From: Aliiroseovarius lamellibrachiae
Lineage (GTDB): Bacteria > Pseudomonadota > Alphaproteobacteria > Rhodobacterales > Rhodobacteraceae
Length of the DNA stretch: 64,000 bases
Assembly: GCF_018599245.1 (NCBI RefSeq)
Contig: NZ_JAHEVJ010000005.1
Span: 124,001 to 188,000 of the forward strand
Direction of reading: 5' to 3'
Shown: piece after piece, positions 46,401 through 55,294 of the stretch
Layout of the letters: each line of letters starts with the position of its first letter
How positions within the stretch are numbered: the first letter of the stretch is position 1
Position numbers and translations under genes: made by a program
The notes under the pieces: generated by a model
What the model was told of the DNA's origin: nothing
What the model saw: only the letters and a program-made list of their open reading frames with translations
Databases searched by the model: none

Positions 46401-46853
46401 ACCACCGGCCCCCAGCAGGCCCAAGCCCAACGCTTGCGTCACGTCTTCGCCCTCAGCCGCCACGATGGTCTCTGCGACGATCGGGCTTTCAGGGAACACC
46501 ATCGCGTCCAGGTGGCTCCATTTGCCCCATGTGGCCGCCTCGGTAAAGGTCACATGACCGCTGGCATCCAAGGATGCCTCGATCAACGTTCCGTCCTCGT
46601 TCAGGTACAGTTTGTTTTCCTGGACACCGTTTTCGGCAAAAAAGCCATCGAGTACGATTTTCCGGCCATCTGCCAGATAAAGTTCAAGGTTTTCGCCCGC
46701 ACGCAGATATTCGCGCACGTCCGCCCGTCGCATGTTCAAAGACACCGCGCCGTCGTCACCAAGATTAAGAGTATCAGAAATTCCGGATTCAATCAGTGAT
46801 CCATGCTGGACAAAACCAGTATGGTCACGGACGATAAAGTCAATCGCCTGCAT
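43428..46853 (-). CDS. Bap-like surface adhesin with eight Ig-like repeats
   Basis: A 1141-residue acidic protein without signal peptide. The N-terminal prefix (about 1-170) ends in a Gly/Ala-rich hydrophobic stretch (LGLGLLGAGGGAAAGILP), like Bap/LapF prefix domains. Then come eight Ig-like domains of about 95 residues, each with a pattern such as GTAxPGxTVxVxI...NGNWTV...GEY...AxDAAGN...VDT. The C-terminal part (about 965-1141) has ITEQQLLDLSDNSNELTIHG and ends YIQEDVNVVTVI, resembling type I secretion targeting regions. The position just upstream of an HlyD-ABC-TolC set makes it their likely cargo, with a role in attachment or biofilm. Confidence 0.85.
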   Translation of the reverse strand: MQAIDFIVRDHTGFVQHGSLIESGISDTLNLGDDGAVSLNMRRADVREYLRAGENLELYLADGRKIVLDGFFAENGVQENKLYLNEDGTLIEASLDASGHVTFTEAATWGKWSHLDAMVFPESPIVAETIVAAEGEDVTQALGLGLLGAGGGAAAGILPAAGAVVAGGALIGGSDGDSGATVDNPDTPVSVGGPDDESITITGTGTPGATVEVTIGDKTVTTTVGEDGTWEAVFEGDNFPGDGNYDVDVTVTDEDGTVHDPDAPSVTIDTTPPVIEVTGGTQSVGVTVNADDHSDGVEISGNGEAGASIDVEINGTTHSTTVGENGSWTVTFSSTEITTGEYETDVKITSKDSFGNASTVTETLVVDTVAEVSLNGGFAGSDDLINMGEASAGITLTGTAQPGSTVMVNFHGTDMPATVDVNGNWTLNVSSTGIPEGKYEAAISVTATDAHGNTKTINSAVDVDTTAGVTFSSAPVEGDNVINATEVADGVVLTGQALPGATVSIAMSGGGSYNATVAADGSWSVNIPGGDFNAGEYDVTFTATATSPAGNVATSTLALDVDTLVQPFGLDANSQLADNVLNGSEVDGGLTLNGTTEPGATVQVKIGNETKDATVDGSGNWTVDFSSSDIPAGEYATFMTITSTDQAGNVKEMKQGVTVDTVAGDVALSSQPVELDDVINAQEASDGVIISGTATPFMDVTVTLHGVSKVVTASATGEWSAPFLSSEVASGEYTANVSASITDAHGNSKSVSDTVEVDTLVTNFAMTTDPVAGDNVINAQELSDGVVLSGTVEAGSTVQVKIGTNPAQSATVDASGNWTITVDAGDVAGGELSSAVAVTATDAAGNTADISKDIKIDTIVTNLGISAGAVAGDDIVNATEIEAGLTFTGTTEPGSTVLVSLDGGTPVQATVAANGNWTVDFAEGQIPTGDKEVTMTVTATDAAGNVGTVSDTFDVDTVAPDAPDGDLLILGSQGIKGLFVDSDPADLSLDQLNPDGSVSQVSGFDLNAFNAGSLPDGSKLVLTEEDAAGNATSTLFITNDGAQNLDLSAAGLSGYNVEAIDLIEVTEDNSITITEQQLLDLSDNSNELTIHGGSGDTVTADGASATGQTVAIDGADYHVYTLGTDGGTLYIQEDVNVVTVI

Positions 46854-47169
46854 AGCTACCGCCTACCTCAAAATATACTTCGACCTTGTTTTTTATGGCC
46901 GATTTGTTGCTCTAAGCACGTAGCTACCTTATTTTCGCCATAATTTCTAGTCGCAAACCCCCGCCAACACACAAAATGTCGCGTACAACTGGACATGTTG
47001 TAAAACAGCACTAATCCTTTCGGCGGGCATTTGGGCGAAGTTTAGGTGCAATTTGCCTGTAGATGCGTCGTTCAAGTTTGATTGAATCAACCTATTTCGG
47101 AAGTTTCCCAACTTTTTCGCTTTTCACTCTTGCGCCCCCCTGCCCAACTCGCTAAATCCCCCTCACCGC
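46854..47169. other. Intergenic region between adhesin gene and tRNA-Arg
   Basis: No gene is seen in these 316 bp. They should contain the adhesin promoter (minus strand) and the tRNA promoter (plus strand); I could not place either convincingly. Confidence 0.4.
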
Positions 47170-47246
47170 GCTCTGGTAGCTCAGCTGGATAGAGTACCTG
47201 ACTACGAATCAGGGGGTCGGGGGTTCGAATCCTCCCCAGAGCGCCA
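47170..47246 (+). tRNA. tRNA-Arg (anticodon ACG)
   Basis: A 77-base cloverleaf: acceptor GCTCTGG pairing with CCAGAGC, discriminator G and encoded CCA; D-arm GCTC...GAGT; anticodon stem CTGAC/TCAG-type with loop TACGAAT giving anticodon ACG (inosine at the wobble position in bacteria); T-arm GGGGGTTCGAATCCTCC. It sits at the border between the surface gene block and an IS-bearing stretch. Confidence 0.95.
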
Positions 47247-47660
47247 TTCCAAACAAATGTCAGACGACACATAGTTCTTCCATTTGGCACTCATAGTCGT
47301 TCCATTGGCGATATCTACTTGCCTTTGCGCCGCATAGCTTTGCCTTCGAACATGTGGTGGCGTTGATTATGCTTCCCCTTTCAAAACTGGTTTTGAACGA
47401 AGCCCTTCAGGACACTCGTCTCTAAAACCTGCTCCCGGCGAGGGTTGGGGGTAGCAAGTGCAATATAATTCGATGGGGTTGGTGCGGCCCGCAGGCACGC
47501 GCCGAGGACACGGTCCCGTCTAATTGTATTGCAGGCGCGTGGGGACAACGCCCCCTAGCTCTTTGGGTTCGGTTGGTCGGGGCGAATTTTGTTGAAAAAC
47601 TCTTGTTGATTTGATGCTTGGCCATTGATTCAATTGTCCTTAGCAACGGGGGTAATTTCG
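47247..47660. other. Intergenic region between tRNA-Arg and the IS1182 relic
   Basis: These 414 bp contain no convincing gene. The last 180 bp probably belong to the left end of the IS1182-type element, but I could not match terminal repeats. No duplicate of the tRNA 3' end was found nearby. Confidence 0.4.
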
Positions 47661-48806
47661 ATGTTAGGACCAAAGCAAGAGGCGCAAGGCACGTTGTTTT
47701 ATGAGTTCTCGATTGATGGTCACGTGCCTCAAGATCACCTACTGCGCTCGATTGACCGGTTTGTAGATCTCAGCAGCATTCGGCCCCATCTCGCAGAATT
47801 TTACAGTCACACAGGCCGTCCCTCGATTGATCCAGAACTACTTATCCGGATGCTGCTAGTTGGGTATTGTCTCGGCATCAGGTCAGAACGCAGGCTTTGT
47901 GAAGAGGTGCACTTGAACCTCGCTTATCGTTGGTTCTGTCGCCTCGATTTGTCTGATCCAGTGCCGAACCATTCGACCTTTTCCAAGAACCGTCACGGAC
48001 GTTTCCGCGATAGCGACCTGCTGCGGCATCTATTTGAAGCGACTGTGGCGCGCTGCATTACGGATGGCCTTGTCAGCGGCCAGCGCTTTGCGGCAGATGC
48101 CAGTTTGATCGAGGCAGATGCGAACAAACAGAACTCCACATCGAAGGACGATTGGGACGCCGCTGCCATCTTGCCAAAGGACGCGCCGCGCGCTGTGCGG
48201 GAATATCTGGACGTTCTCGATGATGCCGCCTTCGGCGCGGCATCCGAGGTGGAACCCAAGTTCACGTCCCATTCTGATCCTGCAAGCCAGTGCCTCTCGG
48301 GACATTGTTTGGCAATGCCCTGCCGGTAACAGACTGCAGCACGCAAAGGCCCAGCTTTCTTTGCCTATTCAACCAATTATCTGATCGATACTGACTATAG
48401 TGTCATCGTCGACGTTGAGGCGACAAGGTCGATCCGGCAAGCTGAAGTTGGGTCCGTGCGAACGATGCTGGATCGGGTTAAAGACACGTTCGATCTGCAT
48501 CCTGAACGCATCATCGCAGACACGGCTTACGGTTCAGGCCCGATTCTGGGTTGGCTGGTGGATCGCAATATCGCGCCACACATCCCGGTGATTGACAAAC
48601 CGGCCCGCACAGACGGGACCTGGAGCCGAGTTGACTTCGAATGGGATGCCGAGAACGACCAATATGTTTGTCCAGAAGGACAATCACTCAAACAGTTCCA
48701 CCGCAACTACTCTGACTCCAACAGAGGCCCAGACGGCAAAGGCGTTGCGAAGTATCGTGAATTGAAACTGACGTGTCAGGCGTGCCCATCAAAAGCCAAA
48801 TGCTGA
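47661..48806 (+). pseudogene. IS1182-family transposase, inactivated
   Basis: From ATG 47661 the frame encodes MLGPKQEAQGTLFYEFSIDG, HVPQDHLLRSIDRFVDLS and FAADASLIEADANKQ, all typical of IS1182 transposases. A TAA at 48327-48329 interrupts it. The same frame continues beyond with ARKGPAFFAYSTNYLIDTDY and ERIIADTAYGSG up to LTCQACPSKAKC and a stop at 48806. The stretch around 48283-48330 (CLSGHCLAMPCR, stop) is an extra insertion of about 40 bp compared with the family pattern. The C-terminal third is missing. The element is dead. Confidence 0.8.
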
Positions 48807-49085
48807 GAAAGGTGCTCGGCGCGCTTTCAAAGAAGTGCTTTCCGCGCCTGCAACACGTTGTTTTTCCACAGAATCGGCGGAGAGCGGCCCTTCGCTGCAG
48901 TTGCGAAGGCACCTCATCAAATCAATGGAAGCTGCCATCTATAGACCACCCATGTTTGACAGCCATACTGCCTCGCACTCCTTGGTCGGGAATGGGCAGA
49001 ATGAGACTATCTCAAATTCTGATCAGAGGCATATGCAGAATTCCCAGTGCTCGGCTGCTAGCATACTTGCACAATACAATTGGGC

Positions 49086-50012
49086 CTAAAGCTCATCCCG
49101 CCAGGGTGGGTTTGCACCCGCGCGGCCGACATTGATGGCGGCAACGCGCGCACCGAAAGTGATTGCATTTACAAGGTCACTTTCTGACATCTCTTGGATT
49201 GCGGTTTTGCTAAGACGTCCTGCATCAGACAGGTTCGCAAGCACACCTGCGTTGAACGTGTCGCCGGCGCCAACCGTATCAACGACGACTGCTTTCTGGC
49301 TGGCAACAAAGATCGAGTGCCCATCCGGCAACCACGCCTGGGCACCTGAACTGCCGCGCGTCAAAATGACAACGGATGGCCCAAGCGCTTGGAGTTGGGA
49401 AACTTTTTCTTCCAACGCGCGTGTGTCTGGCATGATCCAATTCAGATCTTCATCAGAGACTTTCACAATATCTGCCAAGCTCAGCATGCCATTGATGCGG
49501 TCACGGAAGCTGGGTTCGTCGGTGATAAAACTGGGGCGAATGTTGGGGTCAACCATCACAACAGCATCGGGCGCATGGGCTTGAGCAAAATGCATATATG
49601 TGTCGGCGCCCGGGGTGCAGGCCAGACTGATGCCGCCGAAGTAAAGCGCGGAAATGCCGTCTATTGTGGTGGGCAAATCAGTGGGGGCGATCATCCGTCC
49701 CGCCGAATTTTCATCAAAGAATGAATATGATGCGTGACCATCGGACAGTTTCACAAACGCCAGTGTCGATGGGCGGCCTGATCGTATGACATGGCGGGTG
49801 TCCACATTGCTGGCTCTCAGATCGGCCATAAGTTGATGCCCAAACATATCTGTTGAGATGCCGCTCAGAAGGCCCGTTCGACACCCCAACCGCCCAAGGC
49901 CGATGGCGGTATTAAAGATCGCGCCACCGGAGCGCGGGACGTATCCTTCCGATCCCTGAACGGTTTGTTCGGGGATCATGTCGATAAGGGCCTCTCCACA
50001 GCAAAGGATCAT
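49086..50012 (-). CDS. PfkB-family sugar kinase, probably fructokinase
   Basis: A 308-residue ribokinase-fold kinase with GEALIDMIPEQ and GGAIFNTAIGLGRLG near the N-terminus (substrate region). The C-terminal PfkB signature is VDTVGAGDTFNAGVLANL, with Asp as catalytic base. It is the last gene of the polyol operon. Sorbitol and mannitol dehydrogenases upstream produce fructose, so phosphorylation of fructose is the natural role. In comparable smo operons the last gene may instead encode a xylulokinase. Confidence 0.87.
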   Translation of the reverse strand: MILCCGEALIDMIPEQTVQGSEGYVPRSGGAIFNTAIGLGRLGCRTGLLSGISTDMFGHQLMADLRASNVDTRHVIRSGRPSTLAFVKLSDGHASYSFFDENSAGRMIAPTDLPTTIDGISALYFGGISLACTPGADTYMHFAQAHAPDAVVMVDPNIRPSFITDEPSFRDRINGMLSLADIVKVSDEDLNWIMPDTRALEEKVSQLQALGPSVVILTRGSSGAQAWLPDGHSIFVASQKAVVVDTVGAGDTFNAGVLANLSDAGRLSKTAIQEMSESDLVNAITFGARVAAINVGRAGANPPWRDEL

Positions 50013-50076
50013 AGGGCTTCCTCAATAAAAAACTGGCGCAAAAGGGCGTTGCATGCTGGGTGGTTTTTGCCTTGTT

Positions 50077-51543
50077 TCATGGCTCCAGATAAGAGGCGAT
50101 CGCGGTGTCTAGCCCGTCTGTCCAAATCATGTTGAGCCACCTTGTAAAGCTGCCGGCAAACCGCGGTTCGTCAGCAAGATCTCCGTATATCTGACGCATC
50201 TCAAGCCACATTTTCGGGTTTTCGCGGGCTTGTTGCGCCCGGGCATTCAAATCGTCCCAATATGGATCATTGGGGTCAATTTTGCTGCCGTCCTCACGCG
50301 TCCCTTCACACATGCGCGCCCAGGCGGCTTCGACCAAGGCAAGCCCCTCGACCGGGGTTCCTTGCGCCAGCCCGTCGCGGATTGAGGGGATGATAAAGCC
50401 GGGGTGACGGGACGACCCATCAAAGGCCACGCGGCGCGTTGTGTCGATGATTTTCGGGTTGGAAAACCGGCTGTGGATCCGTGCGATATAGTCCTGAGTT
50501 GTCATATCCCTGACAGGTTTGACCAGCGGAGCAATCTCTGTTTCGGCGACTTTTGTGAACAGCCGACCGATCAGGTTATGCCCCATGCAATCTGCTATTG
50601 TTTTGACCGAAAGAACCTCGCCCGGCACCGAAATCACCTGATGCCCACCGTTCAGAATGCGGATTTTCATGGCTTCATATCCATGCACATTGTCGGTGAA
50701 GGTGGCACCGACTTTGTCCCAGTCAGGTCGCCCCGCACAAAATGTATCTTCGATCACCCACTGGCGAAAGTTTTCATGCGTTACGGGGACCAAATCGTCG
50801 ATGCCCAATTGATGCGCCAACGCCAGCTCGCTTGGACCGGTTGCCGGAACGATACTGTCGACCATGGAGTTTGGAAAACTGCAGCTGGTGTTGATCCAAT
50901 CCGCGAGCTCCGGGTCAGACAGTCGCGCCAAAGACACAACTGTTTGCCGCATCACATCCCCGTTGCCCAATAGGTTGTCACAACACAGACAGGTAAAGGG
51001 GCCGATCCCGTTTTCGCGACGTGAGCGAAGGGCCGCAACAATCGCGCCGAACGCGGTTCTTGGTGTATTGGGGTTGTGACCGTCATGGACAATATCTGGG
51101 TGGGTTTTGTCAAAACCTTTGGTGGCAGGGTCAATGAAATACCCCCCCTCGGTCACGGTCATGGCGACAATGCGAATATCGGGCTGCGCCATCCGGTCGA
51201 TCAAAGGTTGGTTGCCCTCTTCGATCGGCAGGTAATCTATCATCGAACCGATGACCTCGGCAGATAAAGAGTTTGGGGCCAGTTCAATCAGCGTTGTCAG
51301 GCAATCCTGCGTCAGCAGTTTTTCCCGCATGGCGGCGTCATATTGTCGAACACCCGCCCCAATGATCGCCCAATTCTGCGCGTCACCCTGTTGCATCAAG
51401 CGGTGCAGATACCATGCCTGATGGGCGCGGTGAAAGTTGCCAAGACCAATGTGAACAATGCCCGCTGTCAGCTGCGCACGATCATAGTTCGGGCGCAAGA
51501 CCGCTTTGGGAAGTTCATTCAGTGTCGCATTTCTCAGTTTCAT
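50077..51543 (-). CDS. mtlK: Mannitol 2-dehydrogenase (polyol-specific long-chain dehydrogenase)
   Basis: 488 residues from ATG 51543, which follows AAGGAACC; the frame is open to 51576, overlapping smoS. Motifs are IVHIGLGNFHRAHQAWYLHRLM (NAD binding), TVTEGGYFIDPAT, the lysine-containing KIRILNGGHQ block with NGxH, and RFSNPKIIDTTRRVAFDGSSRH. This is the long-chain mannitol dehydrogenase family, which oxidises D-mannitol to D-fructose. It is preceded by smoS and followed by the sugar kinase gene. Confidence 0.92.
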   Translation of the reverse strand: MKLRNATLNELPKAVLRPNYDRAQLTAGIVHIGLGNFHRAHQAWYLHRLMQQGDAQNWAIIGAGVRQYDAAMREKLLTQDCLTTLIELAPNSLSAEVIGSMIDYLPIEEGNQPLIDRMAQPDIRIVAMTVTEGGYFIDPATKGFDKTHPDIVHDGHNPNTPRTAFGAIVAALRSRRENGIGPFTCLCCDNLLGNGDVMRQTVVSLARLSDPELADWINTSCSFPNSMVDSIVPATGPSELALAHQLGIDDLVPVTHENFRQWVIEDTFCAGRPDWDKVGATFTDNVHGYEAMKIRILNGGHQVISVPGEVLSVKTIADCMGHNLIGRLFTKVAETEIAPLVKPVRDMTTQDYIARIHSRFSNPKIIDTTRRVAFDGSSRHPGFIIPSIRDGLAQGTPVEGLALVEAAWARMCEGTREDGSKIDPNDPYWDDLNARAQQARENPKMWLEMRQIYGDLADEPRFAGSFTRWLNMIWTDGLDTAIASYLEP

Positions 51544-51572
51544 TTGCCCGGTTCCTTGCGGCAGATCTTTCA

Positions 51573-52346
51573 TCAACTCATCCAGTTTCCGCCATCAACA
51601 TTGTAGGTCTGTGCAACAATGTAATCGGCGTCTTGCGAGGCGAGAAAAACCGCCATTCCCGTTAAATCTTCGGCGCTAGCCATCCGCCCAAAAGGGACAG
51701 CGTCACCAACTTCTTTTTTCTTTTGACCGGGGGCTTTGCCTTCGTATTTGGCAAAGAACGCATCCACACCGTCCCAATGTGCCCCGTCCACCACACCCGG
51801 GGCGATGGCGTTCACGTTGATGCCGTGTGTGATCAGGTTCAGCCCCGCCGATTGGGTCAGGCTGATGACTGCCGCCTTGCTGGCGCAGTACACCCCAACC
51901 AAAGGTTCCCCCCGGCGGCCTGCCTGACTGGCCATATTGATGATCTTGCCCTTGATGCCACGCACGATCATATGGCGCGCCACCGCCTGAAGGGTGAACA
52001 GGGTTCCGGCAACATTGACATCAAAGGCCCGCGCGTAATCGTCTTGTGTAATGTCCGTGATCGGGGCCGCCGTGAACACAGCCGCGTTGTTGATCAACAC
52101 GTCAATCTGACCCAGCGTTTCGACCGTTTGCGCAACGGCTGCGTTGATGCTGTCTTGTTTGGTCACGTCGAGTTTCACGGCAATCGCGGCACCGCCAATC
52201 GCGGTCGCGGCGTCACAGGCCTGCTCATAATTGATGTCGGCTATGGCAACCCGCGCGCCTTCGGCCACATAGGCCTTGGCAAAGGCCAGCCCGATCCCGC
52301 GGGCTGCCCCTGTGATGAGCGCCGATTTGCCCCCCAGACGTTTCAT
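51573..52346 (-). CDS. smoS: Sorbitol dehydrogenase (SDR), SmoS-like
   Basis: A 257-residue classical SDR with [26 protein letters not shown] and the catalytic [29 protein letters not shown] is a block characteristic of SmoS/galactitol-type sorbitol dehydrogenases. It oxidises D-sorbitol to D-fructose with NAD. The start overlaps the smoK stop (ATGA) and the stop adjoins the mtlK gene. Confidence 0.9.
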   Translation of the reverse strand: MKRLGGKSALITGAARGIGLAFAKAYVAEGARVAIADINYEQACDAATAIGGAAIAVKLDVTKQDSINAAVAQTVETLGQIDVLINNAAVFTAAPITDITQDDYARAFDVNVAGTLFTLQAVARHMIVRGIKGKIINMASQAGRRGEPLVGVYCASKAAVISLTQSAGLNLITHGINVNAIAPGVVDGAHWDGVDAFFAKYEGKAPGQKKKEVGDAVPFGRMASAEDLTGMAVFLASQDADYIVAQTYNVDGGNWMS

Positions 52347-53347
52347 GCGATCCGCTGTCCGTTGGGGTCAAATCTGTGGATTTGATCCGCCTGTGGGGTC
52401 AGAAAGATTTTATCCCCGTGTTTCACCGAAATATCGCCGGTGATGCGCACGGTGATCATATCCGCCAACCCGGTGTCATGGACGTGGATAAACGTGTCAG
52501 ATCCCAGATGCTCAGCGACGCCGACACGGCCTTCCCAAGTCCCCTCAGTCATGCTGACATTGGTGTGCTCTGGACGGATACCAATGGTGTGCGCCCCAAG
52601 CTTTTCTGCCTCTGGTCCCGAAAAGATGTTCATCTTAGGCGAGCCAATGAAACCTGCCACAAACACATTCTGCGGCTTGTGATAGAGATCCAGTGGCGAC
52701 CCCACCTGTTCAATCACGCCCGCCTGAAGCACCACGATTTTGTTGGCCATGGTCATCGCTTCGACCTGATCATGGGTCACATAGATCATGGTGGTCTGCA
52801 TGCGTTCGTGCATTTCGCTGATCTCAAGCCGCATCCCGACGCGCAATGCCGCATCAAGATTGGACAGGGGTTCATCAAACAAAAAGGCAGACGGATCACG
52901 CACAATGGCACGCCCAATGGCCACCCGCTGCCGTTGCCCACCAGAAAGCTGGCCGGGTTTTCGATCGAGATAATCCATCAGGTTCAACGACTGCGCTGCG
53001 GTTTCAACACGTTTGTCAATTTCCGCCTGATCCATCTTTTCCATCCGAAGAGGGAAACCAATGTTTTTGCGCACCGTCATATGCGGGTAAAGCGCATAGG
53101 ATTGGAACACCATCGCCAGACCCCGTTTGGATGGCGAGACCGAAGTCACATCTTCATCATCAATTTCGATGGCGCCCGAGGTCAGCTCTTCAAGCCCGGC
53201 AATCATGCGCAACAGCGTGGATTTCCCGCAGCCGGACGGGCCGACAAACACGGCAAATTCACCGTCTTCAATGGTCAGGTCCAGCGGTGGGATAACCTCC
53301 ACATCACCAAAGCTCTTGGATACTTGATCAAGTACAATACGTCCCAT
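52343..53347 (-). CDS. smoK: Polyol ABC transporter ATP-binding protein, SmoK-like
   Basis: A 334-residue CUT1-type ATPase with Walker [10 protein letters not shown], signature [14 protein letters not shown], Walker [11 protein letters not shown], and H-loop [13 protein letters not shown]-terminal OB-fold regulatory domain begins near PKMNIFSG and includes IGIRPEH. It energises sorbitol/mannitol uptake together with SmoF and SmoG. It lies nine bases after smoG. Confidence 0.92.
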   Translation of the reverse strand: MGRIVLDQVSKSFGDVEVIPPLDLTIEDGEFAVFVGPSGCGKSTLLRMIAGLEELTSGAIEIDDEDVTSVSPSKRGLAMVFQSYALYPHMTVRKNIGFPLRMEKMDQAEIDKRVETAAQSLNLMDYLDRKPGQLSGGQRQRVAIGRAIVRDPSAFLFDEPLSNLDAALRVGMRLEISEMHERMQTTMIYVTHDQVEAMTMANKIVVLQAGVIEQVGSPLDLYHKPQNVFVAGFIGSPKMNIFSGPEAEKLGAHTIGIRPEHTNVSMTEGTWEGRVGVAEHLGSDTFIHVHDTGLADMITVRITGDISVKHGDKIFLTPQADQIHRFDPNGQRIA

Positions 53348-53356
53348 GATCTTTCC

Positions 53357-54190
53357 TTATTTCACAGCGCCGAAGGTCAAGCCTTGGACAAGTTGTTTCT
53401 GACAGAACCAGCCAAGGACAACGATAGGTCCCACGGCTGCGGTTGAGACGGCTGAAAGGCGCCCGAAAAACAGGCCCTCTGGTGCCCGGTTGCCTTCGAT
53501 AAGTTTAGAAAGTGTCGCCGCATCGATGGTGGTAAGGCGGACCGTCCAATAGGCTTCGTTCCAGCAAAAGATGAAGACCAGAAGCGCGGTTGAGGCGATG
53601 CCGCCCCAGGCAAGGGGAATAAGGATCTCTTTGATCTCGCCCCAAGTGTTCACGCCGTCCATCTTGCCCGCTTCGATGATGTCCTTCGGGATCTCTTTGA
53701 AATAGGTGAACAGCATCCAAATCGCGATCGGCAGGTTGATCAGGCTCAGCACGGTGATGATCAGAATATGGGTGTCATAAAGCCCGATGCCCTTGGCCAG
53801 AAAGATCATCGGATAAAGCACCGCCGCCGCCGGAAGCATCTTGGTCGACAGCATCCACATCAGTACGTCTTTGGTTGCACGGCTTGGGTTGAACGCCATC
53901 GCATACGCCGCAGGAACGCCAACAAAAAGCGTAAAGACCGTGGCCGAAACAGCGGTGATGACCGAATTCCGCGCAAACCGCCAATAGTCGTAATTCTCCG
54001 TCATATTCAGATAATTATCGAGCGTCGGCGTGAAGAAAAGCAGGTGCTCTGGTTTCACCGCATCGGCATCCGTTTTGAAACTTGTCAGAACCATCCAGAA
54101 GATCGGAAAGAAAAAGAGCAGCCCAACACCCCACGCCAGTATAGGCCGCCCATAGGTGCTAAACTTTGAAGATTGTGCAACGATTGCCAT
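53357..54190 (-). CDS. smoG: Polyol ABC transporter permease, SmoG-like
   Basis: A 277-residue permease with six predicted membrane segments (the first WGVGLLFFFPIFWMVLTSF) and the EAA loop EAGKMDGVNTWGEIKEILIP that contacts the ATPase. It is the second inner-membrane subunit of the CUT1 transporter. It starts 12 bp after smoF and ends 9 bp before smoK. Confidence 0.9.
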   Translation of the reverse strand: MAIVAQSSKFSTYGRPILAWGVGLLFFFPIFWMVLTSFKTDADAVKPEHLLFFTPTLDNYLNMTENYDYWRFARNSVITAVSATVFTLFVGVPAAYAMAFNPSRATKDVLMWMLSTKMLPAAAVLYPMIFLAKGIGLYDTHILIITVLSLINLPIAIWMLFTYFKEIPKDIIEAGKMDGVNTWGEIKEILIPLAWGGIASTALLVFIFCWNEAYWTVRLTTIDAATLSKLIEGNRAPEGLFFGRLSAVSTAAVGPIVVLGWFCQKQLVQGLTFGAVK

Positions 54191-54202
54191 GGTATAGCCC
54201 CC

Positions 54203-55141
54203 TTATTCCATCAATGTCTTGCCAACCATACGCAGCAAAAAGATCGCGACGATGTTGGCGAGGATTACGGCGAAGATGCCGGTGGCGCTGGCGGCGCCGA
54301 TGTTGTTGTTGGCGAATTCACCGATCAAATAGGGCAGGTTTTTATTGCCGTTGCCCCGGCTCACAATCTCAATCTCCGCATAAAGCGACAGGTGAAAAAT
54401 CGCTTGGATCATCACCACAATCGCAATTGGGCGACCCAGATGCGGCAAGGTTAGAAAGCGAAATTGTGACCAGGTGCTCGCGCCATCCAAAACCGCCGCT
54501 TCTTTTTGCTGCTGGTCCTCAGATTGCAGTGAGGTCATGAAAATAAGCACCGCAAAGGGTGTCCATTGCCAGGTCACCATCATGATCACCGCAATGGCCG
54601 AGGTCTGTGTTGCGCGGAAAGATATCGGTTCAAATTCAGGCCAGAGCGAAAAGAAACCGCCCAGCACTGGCATTTGTCTGAGACCATCCAATATGTCGTT
54701 TGTCCCAGCCACGGCGATCCCTTGTAACCCCAGCACAGGATCAAGGATCATATTGATCCACAAAACAGCATTCACAGCAGGCATGACAAAGAAGGGCGAG
54801 ATCAAAAGGACACGCACAATCCCCTGTCCCGGAAAACTCTTGTTGATCAGAACCGCAATCAGAATGCCCAATATGACGGTCAGGAACAGGATGCTGCACA
54901 CAATGAACAGGCTGTTTTGGATGGCGAGAACGAAGTCTTTGGATTTCAGTACAAATTCGTAATTTCCGAAACCACGCCAGTTGCTCAGGCTTGGGGATGT
55001 CCATTCTGGGCGGCGCAGGCTGTTCAGCACATAGCGAATGAACGAGAAGTATAAGGTCATTCCAAGCGGGATCAGCATCCACACCAAAAGCAGCAAGACT
55101 GCAGGTGTTTGAAGAAGCCGCGGAAGCTTTCGATCAGACAT
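54203..55141 (-). CDS. smoF: Polyol ABC transporter permease, SmoF-like
   Basis: A 312-residue permease starting MSDRKLPRLLQTPAVLLLLV with six or seven membrane segments and an EAA-type loop (KEAAVLDGASTWSQFRFLTL). It is partner to SmoG. It is separated from the binding protein gene by 153 bp that contains a strong hairpin. Confidence 0.9.
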   Translation of the reverse strand: MSDRKLPRLLQTPAVLLLLVWMLIPLGMTLYFSFIRYVLNSLRRPEWTSPSLSNWRGFGNYEFVLKSKDFVLAIQNSLFIVCSILFLTVILGILIAVLINKSFPGQGIVRVLLISPFFVMPAVNAVLWINMILDPVLGLQGIAVAGTNDILDGLRQMPVLGGFFSLWPEFEPISFRATQTSAIAVIMMVTWQWTPFAVLIFMTSLQSEDQQQKEAAVLDGASTWSQFRFLTLPHLGRPIAIVVMIQAIFHLSLYAEIEIVSRGNGNKNLPYLIGEFANNNIGAASATGIFAVILANIVAIFLLRMVGKTLME

Positions 55142-55256
55142 AATCTATCTTTCCAGCAAAACGAAAACGACGTGTTGCTCGTGACGTAAAAGTTGCGATT
55201 TTCAGATATCAAGTGTCGCTAGGTTGGCTCAACATTACAAGCGACGGGATCGCGGG

Positions 55257-55285
55257 GTGAGGGCCCGAGTGTATCAGGCCCTCAC
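55257..55285 (-). promoter_or_regulatory. mRNA hairpin between smoE and smoF
   Basis: GTGAGGGCC and GGCCCTCAC form a 9-bp stem with an 11-base loop, 10 bp after the smoE stop. No T-run follows in the direction of transcription, so it is more likely an RNA-stabilising or partial-attenuation hairpin that keeps binding-protein mRNA abundant. Confidence 0.65.
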
Positions 55286-55294
55286 AGAATGCGA

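Noticed and set aside
43585-46799. Long plus-strand open frames (up to 444 codons) opposite the adhesin gene
   Set aside because: They mirror the Ig-repeat codon pattern of the minus-strand adhesin; composition is Ser/Thr/Val-biased and no domain is recognisable.
52376-53446. A 356-codon plus-strand frame opposite smoK
   Set aside because: It is fully antisense to a canonical ABC ATPase with all motifs, and it has His/Arg-rich shadow composition.
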